Shown in pieces: positions 23,078 through 31,525 of a stretch of 64,000 bases of DNA; positions within the stretch are counted from its first letter, which is position 1; each line of letters starts with the position of its first letter. The DNA is from Micromonospora saelicesensis (GTDB lineage Bacteria; Actinomycetota; Actinomycetes; Mycobacteriales; Micromonosporaceae): positions 186,001 to 250,000 of the forward strand of contig NZ_FMCR01000005.1 of assembly GCF_900091575.1 (NCBI RefSeq), written 5' to 3'. The translations under genes were made by a program, and so were the position numbers. Below the pieces are notes generated by a model. That model saw only the letters and a program-made list of their open reading frames with translations. It ran no database searches and was not told where the DNA came from.

Positions 23078-25984
23078 ATGAGACAACTGGCAATACGCCG
23101 GCGCGTGGCGCTCGCCGCCGCCGCGCTGCTCGCCATCGGCGGGGTGACCCTGCCTGCCGGCGCCGCACAGGCCGCACCCGCCTGCGACGTGGTCTACGCG
23201 ACCAACGACTGGAACACCGGCTTCACCGCGAACGTCACCATCAAGAACCTGGGTGACCCGGTGAGCAACTGGACGCTCAAGTGGACCTTCCCGACCAGCG
23301 GTCAGCGGGTCACCCAGGGCTGGTCGGCCAGGTTCAGCCAGACCGGCAGCGAGGTCACCGCGACCAACGAGTCGTACAACGGCAACCTTGCCACCGGGGC
23401 CTCCACCACCATCGGCTTCAACGGCGCCCACTCGGGCAGCAACCCGAAGCCCACCTCGTTCACGCTCAACGGCACTCCCTGCAACGGCACCCCGGCCAAC
23501 CAGCCGCCGACGGTCTCCCTCGGCCTGCCGGCCGGGCCGTTCACCGCGCCGGCCGACGTGCCGCTGACGGCCACCGCCAGCGACCCGGACGGGACGATCA
23601 GCAAGGTCGAGTTCTACCGCAACGGCCTGCTGATCAACACCGACACCTCCGCCCCGTACGCGTACACCCAGGAGGACCTGCCGGCCGGCAGCTACACCGT
23701 CCAGGCCAAGGCGTACGACAACGCCAACGGCATCGGGGTCGACGAGAAGGCGTTCACCGTCGGGGCCGCCAACGGCCCGACGCTGGTCGCCACCCCGTCC
23801 GCGGTGAGCGTCACCGAGGGTGGCACCGCCACCTTCAACCTGAAGCTCAGCGCCGCCCCGACCGCCAACGTGCCGGTCACTCTCACCCGCACCGGTGACA
23901 CCGACGTCACGGTCTCGCCGGCCACCGCCACGCTGACCCCGAGCAACTGGAACACCGGGGTCACCGTCACGGTCGCTGCGGCGGAGGACGCCGACACCGT
24001 CGGCGGCGCTGCCACCATCACCGCCTCCGCCACCGGTCTGGCTTCGCTGGCGGTCAGCGCCACCGAGATCGACAACGACACCCCCGGCGGCGACAACGCC
24101 TACACCGCGAAGTTCCTCGAGCAGTACGGCAAGATCAAGAACTCGGGCTACTTCAGCCCCGAGGGCGTGCCGTACCACTCGGTGGAGACGCTGATCGTCG
24201 AGGCGCCCGACCACGGCCACGAAACGACCTCGGAGGCGTTCAGCTTCTGGCTCTGGCTGGAGGCCTACTACGGCAAGGTCACCCAGAACTGGGCCCCGTT
24301 CAACAACGCCTGGACGGTGATGGAGAAGTACATCATCCCCACGCACGCCGACCAGCCGACCGCCGGCTCCGCGGGCACCCCGCAGTACGCCGCGGAGTAC
24401 AACCTGCCCAGCCAGTACCCCTCGGCGCTGAACCCGAACGTCCCGGTCGGTCAGGACCCGCTGCGCTCGGAGCTGCAGTCCACCTACGGCACCGGCGACA
24501 TCTACGGCATGCACTGGCTGATGGACGTCGACAACACCTACGGCTTCGGCCGCTGCGGTGACGGCACCACCAAGCCGGCCTACATCAACACCTTCCAGCG
24601 GGGCACCCAGGAGTCGGTGTGGGAGACCGTTCCGCAGCCCTCCTGCGACACCTTCAAGCACGGCGGTCAGTACGGCTACCTCGACCTGTTCGTCAAGGAC
24701 ACCGGCGCCCCCGCCAAGCAGTGGAAGTACACCAACGCCCCGGACGCCGACGCCCGCGCCGTGCAGGCCGCGTACTGGGCGCTGACCTGGTCCAAGGCGC
24801 AGAACAAGCAGGCCGACGTCGCGGCCACCATCGCCAAGGCCGCCAAGATGGGCGACTACCTGCGGTACGCGATGTTCGACAAGTACTTCAAGAAGATCGG
24901 CAACTGCGTCGGGGCGAGCACCTGCCCCGCCGGCAGCGGCAAGGACTCGGCGCACTACCTGCTGTCCTGGTACTACGCCTGGGGCGGCGCGTACGACGCC
25001 AGCCAGAACTGGTCCTGGCGGATCGGCTCCAGCCACAACCACTTCGGCTACCAGAACCCGTTCGCGGCCTGGGCGCTGACCAACACCCCGGAACTCAAGC
25101 CGCAGTCGTCGACCGCGGTCGCCGACTGGACCAAGAGCTTCGAGCGGCAGCTGGAGTTCTACACCTGGTTGCAGTCCGCCGAGGGCGGCATCGCCGGTGG
25201 CGCCACCAACAGCTGGGACGGTAGCTACGCCCAGCCGCCGGCCGGCACCAGCACCTTCTACGGCATGTTCTACGACGTCGACCCGGTCTACAACGACCCG
25301 CCGTCGAACCAGTGGTTCGGTATGCAGGCCTGGTCGATGCAGCGCATCGCCGAGCTGTACCAGCAGACCGGCAACGCGAAGGCCAAGGCGCTGCTGGACA
25401 AGTGGGTGCCCTGGGCGATCGCCAACACCACCCTCGGCACCAACTGGTCGATCCCGTCGGACATGGCGTGGACCGGTCAGCCGACCACCTGGAACCCGTC
25501 CAACCCGCAGCCCAACACCGGCCTGCACGTCGAGGTCATCAGCAAGGGTCAGGACGTCGGTGTCACCGCCGCCTACGCCCGGATCCTGATCGCGTACGCG
25601 GCCAAGTCGGGCAACGTGGCGGCGAAGAACACCGCCAAGGGGCTGCTCGACGCGCTGTCGGCCGCCAGCGACGCCAAGGGTGTCTCCACCACCGAGAAGC
25701 GTGGCGACTACCGGCGCTTCGACGACGTCTACAACGCGTCCACCGGACAGGGCCTCTACGTCCCGTCGGGTTGGACCGGGAAGATGCCGAACGGCGACAC
25801 CATCGCCGCCGGCAAGAGCTTCCTCGACATCCGGTCCTTCTACAAGAACGACCCGGACTGGCCCAAGGTGCAGGCGTACCTGGACGGTGGTGCGGAGCCG
25901 AGCTTCAACTACCACCGGTTCTGGGCGCAGGCTGACGTCGCCATGGCGTACGCCGACTACGGCAGCATGTTCCCGAACGGCTGA
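23078..25984 (+). CDS. Secreted exocellulase: CBM2 - Ig-like - Calx-beta-like - GH48
   Basis: 968 residues from ATG 23078 (gaggaga upstream). Signal peptide 1-32 with RRR n-region and AQA cleavage site. CBM2 ~35-136, bounded by Cys (ACDVVY ... GTPCNG) with the expected surface Trp residues (NDWNTGF, NWTLKWTF, QGWSARF). Ig-like domain ~140-230 (DPDGTISKVEFYRNG), then a Calx-beta-like segment ~235-335 (VTEGGTATFNLKLS). GH48 catalytic module ~340-968, with the acid Glu in GHETTSEAFSFWLWLEAYYG. GH48 enzymes release cellobiose processively from the reducing end of cellulose and are the key component of actinobacterial cellulase mixes. CebR-like boxes upstream predict cellobiose induction. The N-terminal CBM2 and Calx-beta-like linker are worth noting, as many actinobacterial GH48s use a C-terminal CBM2 and FN3. 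Confidence 0.95.
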   Translation: MRQLAIRRRVALAAAALLAIGGVTLPAGAAQAAPACDVVYATNDWNTGFTANVTIKNLGDPVSNWTLKWTFPTSGQRVTQGWSARFSQTGSEVTATNESYNGNLATGASTTIGFNGAHSGSNPKPTSFTLNGTPCNGTPANQPPTVSLGLPAGPFTAPADVPLTATASDPDGTISKVEFYRNGLLINTDTSAPYAYTQEDLPAGSYTVQAKAYDNANGIGVDEKAFTVGAANGPTLVATPSAVSVTEGGTATFNLKLSAAPTANVPVTLTRTGDTDVTVSPATATLTPSNWNTGVTVTVAAAEDADTVGGAATITASATGLASLAVSATEIDNDTPGGDNAYTAKFLEQYGKIKNSGYFSPEGVPYHSVETLIVEAPDHGHETTSEAFSFWLWLEAYYGKVTQNWAPFNNAWTVMEKYIIPTHADQPTAGSAGTPQYAAEYNLPSQYPSALNPNVPVGQDPLRSELQSTYGTGDIYGMHWLMDVDNTYGFGRCGDGTTKPAYINTFQRGTQESVWETVPQPSCDTFKHGGQYGYLDLFVKDTGAPAKQWKYTNAPDADARAVQAAYWALTWSKAQNKQADVAATIAKAAKMGDYLRYAMFDKYFKKIGNCVGASTCPAGSGKDSAHYLLSWYYAWGGAYDASQNWSWRIGSSHNHFGYQNPFAAWALTNTPELKPQSSTAVADWTKSFERQLEFYTWLQSAEGGIAGGATNSWDGSYAQPPAGTSTFYGMFYDVDPVYNDPPSNQWFGMQAWSMQRIAELYQQTGNAKAKALLDKWVPWAIANTTLGTNWSIPSDMAWTGQPTTWNPSNPQPNTGLHVEVISKGQDVGVTAAYARILIAYAAKSGNVAAKNTAKGLLDALSAASDAKGVSTTEKRGDYRRFDDVYNASTGQGLYVPSGWTGKMPNGDTIAAGKSFLDIRSFYKNDPDWPKVQAYLDGGAEPSFNYHRFWAQADVAMAYADYGSMFPNG

Positions 25985-25987
25985 GAC

Positions 25988-26026
25988 GACCCGGGGTGGG
26001 TGGCGTGGACCGCCCACCCCGGGGTC
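25988..26026 (+). terminator. GC-rich stem-loop after the GH48 gene
   Basis: GACCCGGGGTGGG... (from 25988) pairs with CGCCCACCCCGGGGTC (26011-26026) with one small bulge, starting three bases after the stop codon. A second 9-bp stem (CGGCCTGAC ... GTCAGGCCG) follows at 26067-26091. No T-run; actinobacterial terminators often lack one. Confidence 0.65.
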
Positions 26027-26232
26027 CGGCCCGGGTCCGGGGAACGACGGACCGGGGCTGGCGGGACGGCCTGACACCCACGGTCAGGCCGGGGTGGGCC
26101 GGCCATCTGGCCGACGCAGCGGATCGGCTGGCCCACCCCACCGCCCGGACTGGAGCCAGCCGCGAAAAAGCCCAGAAATTCGGGCCGTCGCGGGATCACA
26201 CCGAGGTCCGTGACGGAGTAACGTACGTCACC

Positions 26233-26272
26233 GGAGAGGCCGCTCCCCCCGTGGCGGCCTCTCCACTTTTTT
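26233..26272 (+). terminator. Intrinsic terminator with T-run
   Basis: GGAGAGGCCGC pairs with GCGGCCTCTCC around a 10-base loop and is followed by acTTTTTTg, a textbook rho-independent terminator on the plus strand, rare in such a genome. No gene ends at it. Just before it GTGACG/CGTCAC (26211-26232) forms another stem. It may end a small RNA or a long GH48 3' untranslated region (gene-free stretch 25985-26322). Confidence 0.75.
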
Positions 26273-26322
26273 GCCCCAAATCCAGCCGCTTCTCTGCCCC
26301 GAGCCGGCCGCGTGGGGCCGGC

Positions 26323-27078
26323 TCAGCGAGGCGGCGCGACCGGGTGGCGCAGCCCCGGGTGCCCGGCCGGCAGCGAGCGCCGCAGCACCACCCAGCTCAG
26401 CGCCAGCGCCGCGGCGACCAGCGGCCAGGTCAGCGCCACCCGGGCCACCACCAGCGCGAGCACCTGCCCACCCAGGTAGAGCGGCACGAACACGGCGAGC
26501 CGCAGCAGGTAGGTCGCCGTCCACACCCAACTGGCCCGGCCGTACCCGCGCAGCAGCGCCGGGTCGCGCCGCCACCCGGCCCGTTGGCCCAGCACCGCGC
26601 CGACCAGCACACCGAGCAGTGGCCACCGCACCACGATGCTGACCGTCCACGCCAGAGCGCTCGCGGCGTTGGACAGCACCTGGATCAGGAAAAAGTTCTC
26701 GGCCCGACCGGTGCGCACCGCGATCAACGCCGCGACGCAGACGGCCAGCAGCCCGATCAGCACCGAGCGCGGCCGGTCACCCCGGCGCAGCCGTACGCCG
26801 GCCACCACCGCGCCCACGGCCAGCGCCGCGCCGACCCCGCCCCACAGCGACTCGCCGCCCAGCAGCCAGCCCGCCGCGAACGCCAGCGGCGGCAGGGTGG
26901 CGTCGATGGCACCGCGTCGCCCGCCCAGCAGATCCGTCAGCGACTCGGCGCGCGCCGGCCCACCCGGACCGGTGTCGGCGCCGGCCCGCACCGGCCCTGC
27001 CGACCCCGGGTTATCGCCTTCACGCTGCTCCGGGCCGGGTTCGGCCGGGCCGCTGTCGCGCTCCGGTGTTCCGCTCAC
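26323..27078 (-). CDS. DUF3159 membrane protein
   Basis: 251 residues from GTG 27078, chosen because gaggagg lies 5 bases upstream; GTG 27081 is too close to it and the longer frame is unlike the family. After a ~45-residue Gly/Pro-rich start come ESLTDLLGGRRGAIDATLPP and LAFAAGWLLGG, the DUF3159 opening. About six membrane segments follow, with RTGRAENFFLIQVLSNAASA and ASWVWTATYLLRLAV as characteristic loops. Function unknown. It usually neighbours potassium uptake or tRNA genes in other actinobacteria, not here. Divergent from the PAP2 gene. Confidence 0.85.
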   Translation of the reverse strand: MSGTPERDSGPAEPGPEQREGDNPGSAGPVRAGADTGPGGPARAESLTDLLGGRRGAIDATLPPLAFAAGWLLGGESLWGGVGAALAVGAVVAGVRLRRGDRPRSVLIGLLAVCVAALIAVRTGRAENFFLIQVLSNAASALAWTVSIVVRWPLLGVLVGAVLGQRAGWRRDPALLRGYGRASWVWTATYLLRLAVFVPLYLGGQVLALVVARVALTWPLVAAALALSWVVLRRSLPAGHPGLRHPVAPPR

Positions 27079-27167
27079 CACCGCCTCCTCGCCTCCGGCA
27101 CAACCTAACCGGCGATTGGCGGCGGGCCACCGCTCGGACCGCCGACACCTGCCGCTACGGTGTGCGG

Positions 27168-28049
27168 ATGCGCGCGACGGCACGGGGTTGGACCGCGGTC
27201 TGGTTGGTCGTACTGGCCCTCGTCCAGGCGGCCGCCTTCCTCGCCGTGTGGCGGGTGGCCGTGCACCTTGAGATCGGTCAGTGGGTGGACACGGTCGCCC
27301 TCACCGGCAACCGGATCGGGCAGGACACCATCGACGGTCCGGTCGACCGGATCCTCAACGCCATGTCGGTGGTCTCGCTGGTGGCCGCCACCGCGACGAT
27401 CGGGTTCATCGCGCTGATCCGGGGGCGGATCGCCCTGGCGATCACCGCGACCCTGCTGATCGCCGGAGCGAACGTCACCACCCAGCTGCTCAAGTACGGG
27501 CTGAGCCGGCCCGACTACGGTGTGGACCCGGAACGCGCCGCGGTGGGCAACAGCCTCCCGAGCGGGCACGCCACGGTGGCCGCCTCGGTGGCGGTCGCGC
27601 TGATGCTCGTGCTGCCACGCAAGGTGCGCGCCGTCGGTGCCTTCATCGGTGCCGGCTACGCCGCCGCCGCCGGAGTCGCCACCCTCTCCGCCGGCTGGCA
27701 CCGGCCCAGCGACGCGGTCGCCGCGTACCTGGTGGTGGGTGTGTGGGCGGCCTTGGCCGGGTTGCTGCTGCTGGTCACCCAGCGGGAGCAGGCCGAGATC
27801 GCTCCCGGCGACGCGCACCGGGTCGCGGCGCTGGTGCTCGGGCTCGGTGGTGTGCTCGCCCTGGTGGTCTGCGGGCTCTCCCTGTCCTGGCTGCTCGACC
27901 TGCGCGGCACCGGGCCGGAGGAACTGGCCCGCCGCCCCCTGTTCGTCGGGTACGCGGGCAGCGCCGCCGGGATCGCCGGCACGATGGCCGTGGTGATGGC
28001 GTTGGCGCTCACCGTCGTGCACCGACTGGTGCCCAGGGTCAAGGGCTGA
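27168..28049 (+). CDS. PAP2-family membrane phosphatase
   Basis: 293 residues. The three PAP2 motifs are present in compressed form: K-x-GLSRPDYGVDP (motif 1), SLPSGHATVAAS (motif 2, catalytic His) and SAGWHRPSDAVAAYLV (motif 3, nucleophile His and Asp). About seven membrane segments. Such enzymes dephosphorylate undecaprenyl pyrophosphate or phosphatidic acid at the outer face of the membrane. The segment LIRGRIALAITATLLIAGAN precedes motif 1. Divergent from DUF3159; 23 bp before the next gene, so probably co-transcribed with it. Confidence 0.88.
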   Translation: MRATARGWTAVWLVVLALVQAAAFLAVWRVAVHLEIGQWVDTVALTGNRIGQDTIDGPVDRILNAMSVVSLVAATATIGFIALIRGRIALAITATLLIAGANVTTQLLKYGLSRPDYGVDPERAAVGNSLPSGHATVAASVAVALMLVLPRKVRAVGAFIGAGYAAAAGVATLSAGWHRPSDAVAAYLVVGVWAALAGLLLLVTQREQAEIAPGDAHRVAALVLGLGGVLALVVCGLSLSWLLDLRGTGPEELARRPLFVGYAGSAAGIAGTMAVVMALALTVVHRLVPRVKG

Positions 28050-28072
28050 GCCGGCATCAGGAGGATCCGCGG

Positions 28073-28771
28073 ATGATCGGGAACCTGGATGCCCGCAGCC
28101 TGAGGGACCCCGTCCGCGTGGCGTTCTCCGCCGAGTGCGCGCAGCTCACCGAGATCCTGGCCGAGCTGGTCGACGCCGACCTCGACCGACCCACCGACTG
28201 CCCGCCGTGGACCGTCCGGGAGTTGATCGCCCACATCCGCACCGGAGTGGGCCGGCTGGCCGACATGCTCGCTGCGCCGGCCCCGCCACGCCCCGAGGTG
28301 GACGCCGCGGGCTACTTCGGCAGGGCGAAGTTCACCCCGCAGGTGGACGCCGACCGGATCGCCGGTGGCCGGCAGGACGCGCGACAAGTGGACCGAGCAG
28401 CGCTGGCGACCGAGTTGGACCGGGCCTGGCGCACCACCGACGTGGCGGTCGCCGCCGCGCCAACCGATCGGGTGGTACGCACCCGGCACGGCGACGCAAT
28501 GCTCCTCACCGAGTTCCTGCGGACCCGGGTCGTCGAGGTGGGTGTGCACGGTCTGGACCTGGCCGCCGCGCTGGGCCGGCCGCCATGGCTCACCCCGCAG
28601 GCGTCTGCGGTGATCGCCGACCTGCTCACCGGCGGGAAACCGACACCGGCCGTGCTGCGCTGGGACGAGCTGACCCTGATCCGCAAGACCACCGGCCGAG
28701 CGGCGTTGACCGACCCGGAACAGGCCGCGATCGGCGCCGCCGGCTTCCGCTGGCTAGCCTTCGGCCGCTGA
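28073..28771 (+). CDS. Maleylpyruvate-isomerase-family mycothiol-dependent enzyme
   Basis: 232 residues from ATG 28073 with aggagg ten bases upstream. The MDMPI/DinB-like fold is recognised by LDRPTDCPPWTVRELIAHI (metal-ligand His) and TRVVEVGVHGLDLAAALG (second His and Asp). Members use mycothiol, the actinobacterial thiol, as cofactor for isomerisation or thiol transfer. The specific reaction is not known. Follows the PAP2 gene by 23 bp. Confidence 0.85.
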   Translation: MIGNLDARSLRDPVRVAFSAECAQLTEILAELVDADLDRPTDCPPWTVRELIAHIRTGVGRLADMLAAPAPPRPEVDAAGYFGRAKFTPQVDADRIAGGRQDARQVDRAALATELDRAWRTTDVAVAAAPTDRVVRTRHGDAMLLTEFLRTRVVEVGVHGLDLAAALGRPPWLTPQASAVIADLLTGGKPTPAVLRWDELTLIRKTTGRAALTDPEQAAIGAAGFRWLAFGR

Positions 28772-28803
28772 CCCTGGTCGCGGCCGGCACCGGCCGTGGC
28801 CTG

Positions 28804-29667
28804 TCAGCTCGCGGCGCGGGGTGCGGGAACGTGCGGGGCGACACCGCGCAGGTGCGTCAGCACCACCGGGTCGATCCGCCCCGGCACGAGCCGCTCCTCC
28901 AGGTTCTCCAACCCGGCCCAGGACACCAACGCCGCCTCCGTGCCGTCGTCCGCCACCGGATGACCCAGCGCGCCGAGCAACGCCGCCACCTCGTCGGCGA
29001 CCGCGCCGCTCAGGTCGAGCAGGGTGGCCGGGTCGGGTCGGCCGAACAGCATGGTGTGCACAGTGAGCAGTCGACCCAGCTCGGCGACCGGGTCCGGGTG
29101 GTCGTCCACGCGCAGGTCCACCACCACGTCGCTGGTGCCGCCGTACCCGCCGCCGCGCTCGACCACGAGCAGGCCGGCGCTCTGCCGGCCACGCCGGTCG
29201 CCGCCGGCCTCGTCGCCGGCCCGCAGCGCGGCGACCAGCCGCTCGGCGAAGGGCAGCGCCGTTCCCGCCAGCCAGGCTTCGCCGAGGGCGTCGACGACCT
29301 CCGGGCCGGTGAGCACGTTGCCCTGCGCCGCCCAGCCGTCGCCGGTCCGCCCGCCGGCCCACGGGTGGCAGGCCGGCCCGGTCCAGCTGGCGCCCGAGCC
29401 GGTGGCCCCCACGACGCCGAGCTGGCGGTGCTCCCGCTCGGGGTCGGCGGCGATCAGCCCGGCCACCACGTCGGCGGCGGCCACCCCGGTGCGCAGCAGG
29501 GTGAGGCCCTGCGGGCGGTAGGCGAGGTTGACGTGCGCCTGGGTGGCCAGCGCGCCCACCTCGGCGGCGGCGGCCGGCACCAACGCCCCGGCGGCGAGGA
29601 ACTTGCTGGCGACGGCCACGCCGTGCAGGCGGCCGTCGGCGGAGCGGGCGACGAGCGAGAAGGTCAC
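28804..29667 (-). CDS. DUF1028 domain protein (Ntn-hydrolase-like fold)
   Basis: 287 residues from GTG 29667. In DUF1028 proteins the family begins almost at the first residue, so the longer open frame to 30072 is not used. Markers are TFSLVARSADGRLHGVAVAS, ALATQAHVNLAYRPQGLTLL, RQLGVVGATGSGASWTG and QGNVLTGPEVVDA; the core ends ~225 and a C-terminal extension of ~60 residues (putative peptidoglycan-binding-like) follows. Predicted hydrolase; substrate not established. Convergent with the gene at 28073. Confidence 0.88.
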   Translation of the reverse strand: MTFSLVARSADGRLHGVAVASKFLAAGALVPAAAAEVGALATQAHVNLAYRPQGLTLLRTGVAAADVVAGLIAADPEREHRQLGVVGATGSGASWTGPACHPWAGGRTGDGWAAQGNVLTGPEVVDALGEAWLAGTALPFAERLVAALRAGDEAGGDRRGRQSAGLLVVERGGGYGGTSDVVVDLRVDDHPDPVAELGRLLTVHTMLFGRPDPATLLDLSGAVADEVAALLGALGHPVADDGTEAALVSWAGLENLEERLVPGRIDPVVLTHLRGVAPHVPAPRAAS

Positions 29668-29714
29668 CGGCCGAGAGTAGCCGTCCGCGCCGGCGCGACG
29701 TCGGCTCGCGAGGC

Positions 29715-30010
29715 TCAGAACGGTGGGGCGGCGGCCTCCGGTGGGGCACCGTGGGCGCGACGGGCGTCGACCACCGCGACAGCGGCCAGCACCAGCACCC
29801 CGACCGTGGTCGCGATCACACCGGGCAGGTACAGCAGCGGCACCGACGACGCCCCCAGCACCGTGAGGGCGATCCACCGGGACGGGGAGATCCGGCCGAA
29901 CACCTCGTACTCCAGGCGGGCCCGGCCGGCCAGGAACAGGACCGGTCCACCGAGCACCATGGCCAGCCAGGGCCCCGGGATCCGCTCCAGCGGATGATTG
30001 ATGATCAGCT
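29715..30010 (-). pseudogene. C-terminal remnant of an LtrA-type membrane protein
   Basis: About 95 codons (ELIINHPLERIPG..., LGGPVLFLAGRARLEYEVFG, WIALTVLGASSVPLLYLPG) match the last two or three membrane segments of low-temperature-requirement protein A. The other ~280 residues are missing: upstream the frame runs straight into the end of the IS200/IS605-type element, and no LtrA sequence lies beyond it. The natural stop is intact. So the gene was cut and its 5' part lost, through element insertion or later deletion. Confidence 0.75.
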
Positions 30011-30021
30011 CTTGACGCCCT

Positions 30022-30041
30022 CTCCGCCCTGAAGGGCGGAG
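30022..30041. repeat. Right-end hairpin of the TnpB element
   Basis: CTCCGCCC-TGAA-GGGCGGAG, perfect 8-bp stem, just past the tnpB stop. With the tnpB 3' coding part it marks the expected source of the omega RNA guide on the minus strand. Confidence 0.8.
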
Positions 30042-30052
30042 ATTCCGGTCTG

Positions 30053-31255
30053 CTACGCCCCCGAAGGGGCAAGCTCCCGGTGGGTTACCGCTTCCCTGCG
30101 CGGTGCCGGCACGGGTGCCGGTCTTACCTGCGCTCCACGGTCGTTGAGGTCCGCCCGTCCGGCGGCCCTGATGTTCTTGGCGGCGTTCACGTCTCGGTCG
30201 TGCAGGCTGCCGCATGGGCAGCCCCACGTCCGGACGTTGAGCGCCATCTTGTCGTTGATCCGGCCGCAGTCCGAGCACATGCGGGTCGACGGGAAGAACC
30301 GATCTACCCGGGCGAAGGTGCGCCCATGCCGGGTGGCCTTGTACTGCAGCATGGCCGCGAACTGCGACCACCCGGCGTCGTGCACCGACTTCGCCAACCG
30401 TGTCCGGGCGAGACCGGTCACGCACAGGTCCTCGACGAACACCGCTTGGTTGTCGCGGATGATCTGCGTCGAAAGCTTGTGCTGCCAGTCCCGCCGGGTG
30501 TCGGCCACCTTCGCGTGGGCGCGGGCGACCTTCCGGACGGCCTTCTTGCGGTTGTTGCTGCCCCGCTGCTTGCGGGACAAGTCCTGCTGCAACCGGCGCA
30601 GCTTGCGGGCTGCACGGCGCAGGAACTTCGGCGCGGCCACCTTCGTCCCGTCGGACATCACTGCGAAGTGCGTCAACCCCAGGTCGATGCCGACCTCCGA
30701 GTCCAGCTCGGGCAACGGCTGGTCGGCGGTCTGCACGACGAACGAGGCGAAGTGCCGACCGGCGGCGTCTCGGACCACCGTCACCGACGTCGGCGCAGCC
30801 GGCAACTCCCGCGACCAACGGACTTCCAGGTCGCCGATCTTCGGCAGCCGCAGTCGACCGTTGTCGAGGATCTTGAACCGGGCGTTGGCGGTGAACCGGA
30901 CGGCCTGCCGGCTGTCCTTACGGGACCGGAACCGGGGAGCGGCGACCTTGCGACCCTTGCGCTTGCCCGACAGCGAGGCGAAGAAGGTGCGGTAGGCCTT
31001 GTTCAAGTCCGCGAGGGCCTGCTGCAACACCACCGATGACACCTCGCCCAGCCACGCCCGCTCCGGGGTCAACTTGGCCACGGTAACCCGCTTGGACAGC
31101 TCGGCGTCCGTCGGATACGGCAGGCCAGCCTCGTGTGCTTCCTGTCGCACGCGCAGCCCGTCGTTGAACACCACCCGCGCGCACCCGAACGCCTTCGCCA
31201 GCGCCTCGCGCTGGGCGGCATCCGGGTAGAGCCGGTAGTTGTACCGAAGCTGCAC
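30053..31255 (-). CDS. tnpB: TnpB, RNA-guided nuclease of IS200/IS605 elements
   Basis: 400 residues from GTG 31255 (YNYRLYPDAAQREALAKAFG is the canonical opening; the frame is open further upstream without similarity). RuvC-like catalytic residues: D in VGIDLGLTHFAV, E in VFVEDLCVTGL, D in HDRDVNAAKNI. The zinc ribbon is CSDCG ... CPCGSLHD. TnpB proteins cut DNA next to a short target-adjacent motif guided by an omega RNA from the element's right end. They are ancestors of Cas12. All catalytic residues are present, so it should be active. Confidence 0.95.
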   Translation of the reverse strand: MQLRYNYRLYPDAAQREALAKAFGCARVVFNDGLRVRQEAHEAGLPYPTDAELSKRVTVAKLTPERAWLGEVSSVVLQQALADLNKAYRTFFASLSGKRKGRKVAAPRFRSRKDSRQAVRFTANARFKILDNGRLRLPKIGDLEVRWSRELPAAPTSVTVVRDAAGRHFASFVVQTADQPLPELDSEVGIDLGLTHFAVMSDGTKVAAPKFLRRAARKLRRLQQDLSRKQRGSNNRKKAVRKVARAHAKVADTRRDWQHKLSTQIIRDNQAVFVEDLCVTGLARTRLAKSVHDAGWSQFAAMLQYKATRHGRTFARVDRFFPSTRMCSDCGRINDKMALNVRTWGCPCGSLHDRDVNAAKNIRAAGRADLNDRGAQVRPAPVPAPRREAVTHRELAPSGA

Positions 31256-31392
31256 GCCTCGAGTCTGCCATTGGTCTATGTCTGATCTCGGAGACGTCCG
31301 CACTGGTAGTCCTGCAGCAGTACATCGAGCAACAAAACCGTCCGGTCTAGGGCACGATCGGGCCTTGACGGCCCTCCCGCGCGGGCTTTCAC

Positions 31393-31412
31393 CACCGCCC
31401 TGAAGGGCGGTG
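31393..31412. repeat. Left-end hairpin of the TnpB element
   Basis: CACCGCCC-TGAA-GGGCGGTG, the same core (CCGCCCTGAAGGGCGG) as the right-end hairpin at 30022-30041. Recognised by the transposase of the helper element in this family. Confidence 0.8.
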
Positions 31413-31525
31413 CACTAGCCCGCATTTCGGTAGCACTACCCGCCGGACCGCACGGCTGGAAACCGGTGATTCTGCCCAACCCGGGGATCTTGCTCGGAAC
31501 CCGCGTCAACGGGCACGATCGACCG

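Larger units (their letters stand above)
30011..31430 (-). mobile_element. IS200/IS605-type element encoding only TnpB
   Basis: A tnpB gene flanked on both sides by matching subterminal hairpins (CCGCCC-TGAA-GGGCGG at 30022-30041 and 31393-31412), the palindromic ends such elements use. No TnpA (Y1 transposase) gene is present, so it moves only if helped in trans. The outer borders are approximate, as this family has no terminal inverted repeats and makes no target duplication. It abuts the ltrA remnant. Confidence 0.8.

Noticed and set aside
22730..26077. 1,115-codon open frame on the minus strand
   Set aside because: It lies antisense to the GH48 cellulase, which has unmistakable domains. 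Long antisense frames are an artefact of high GC; the translation is low-complexity Val/Gly/Arg.
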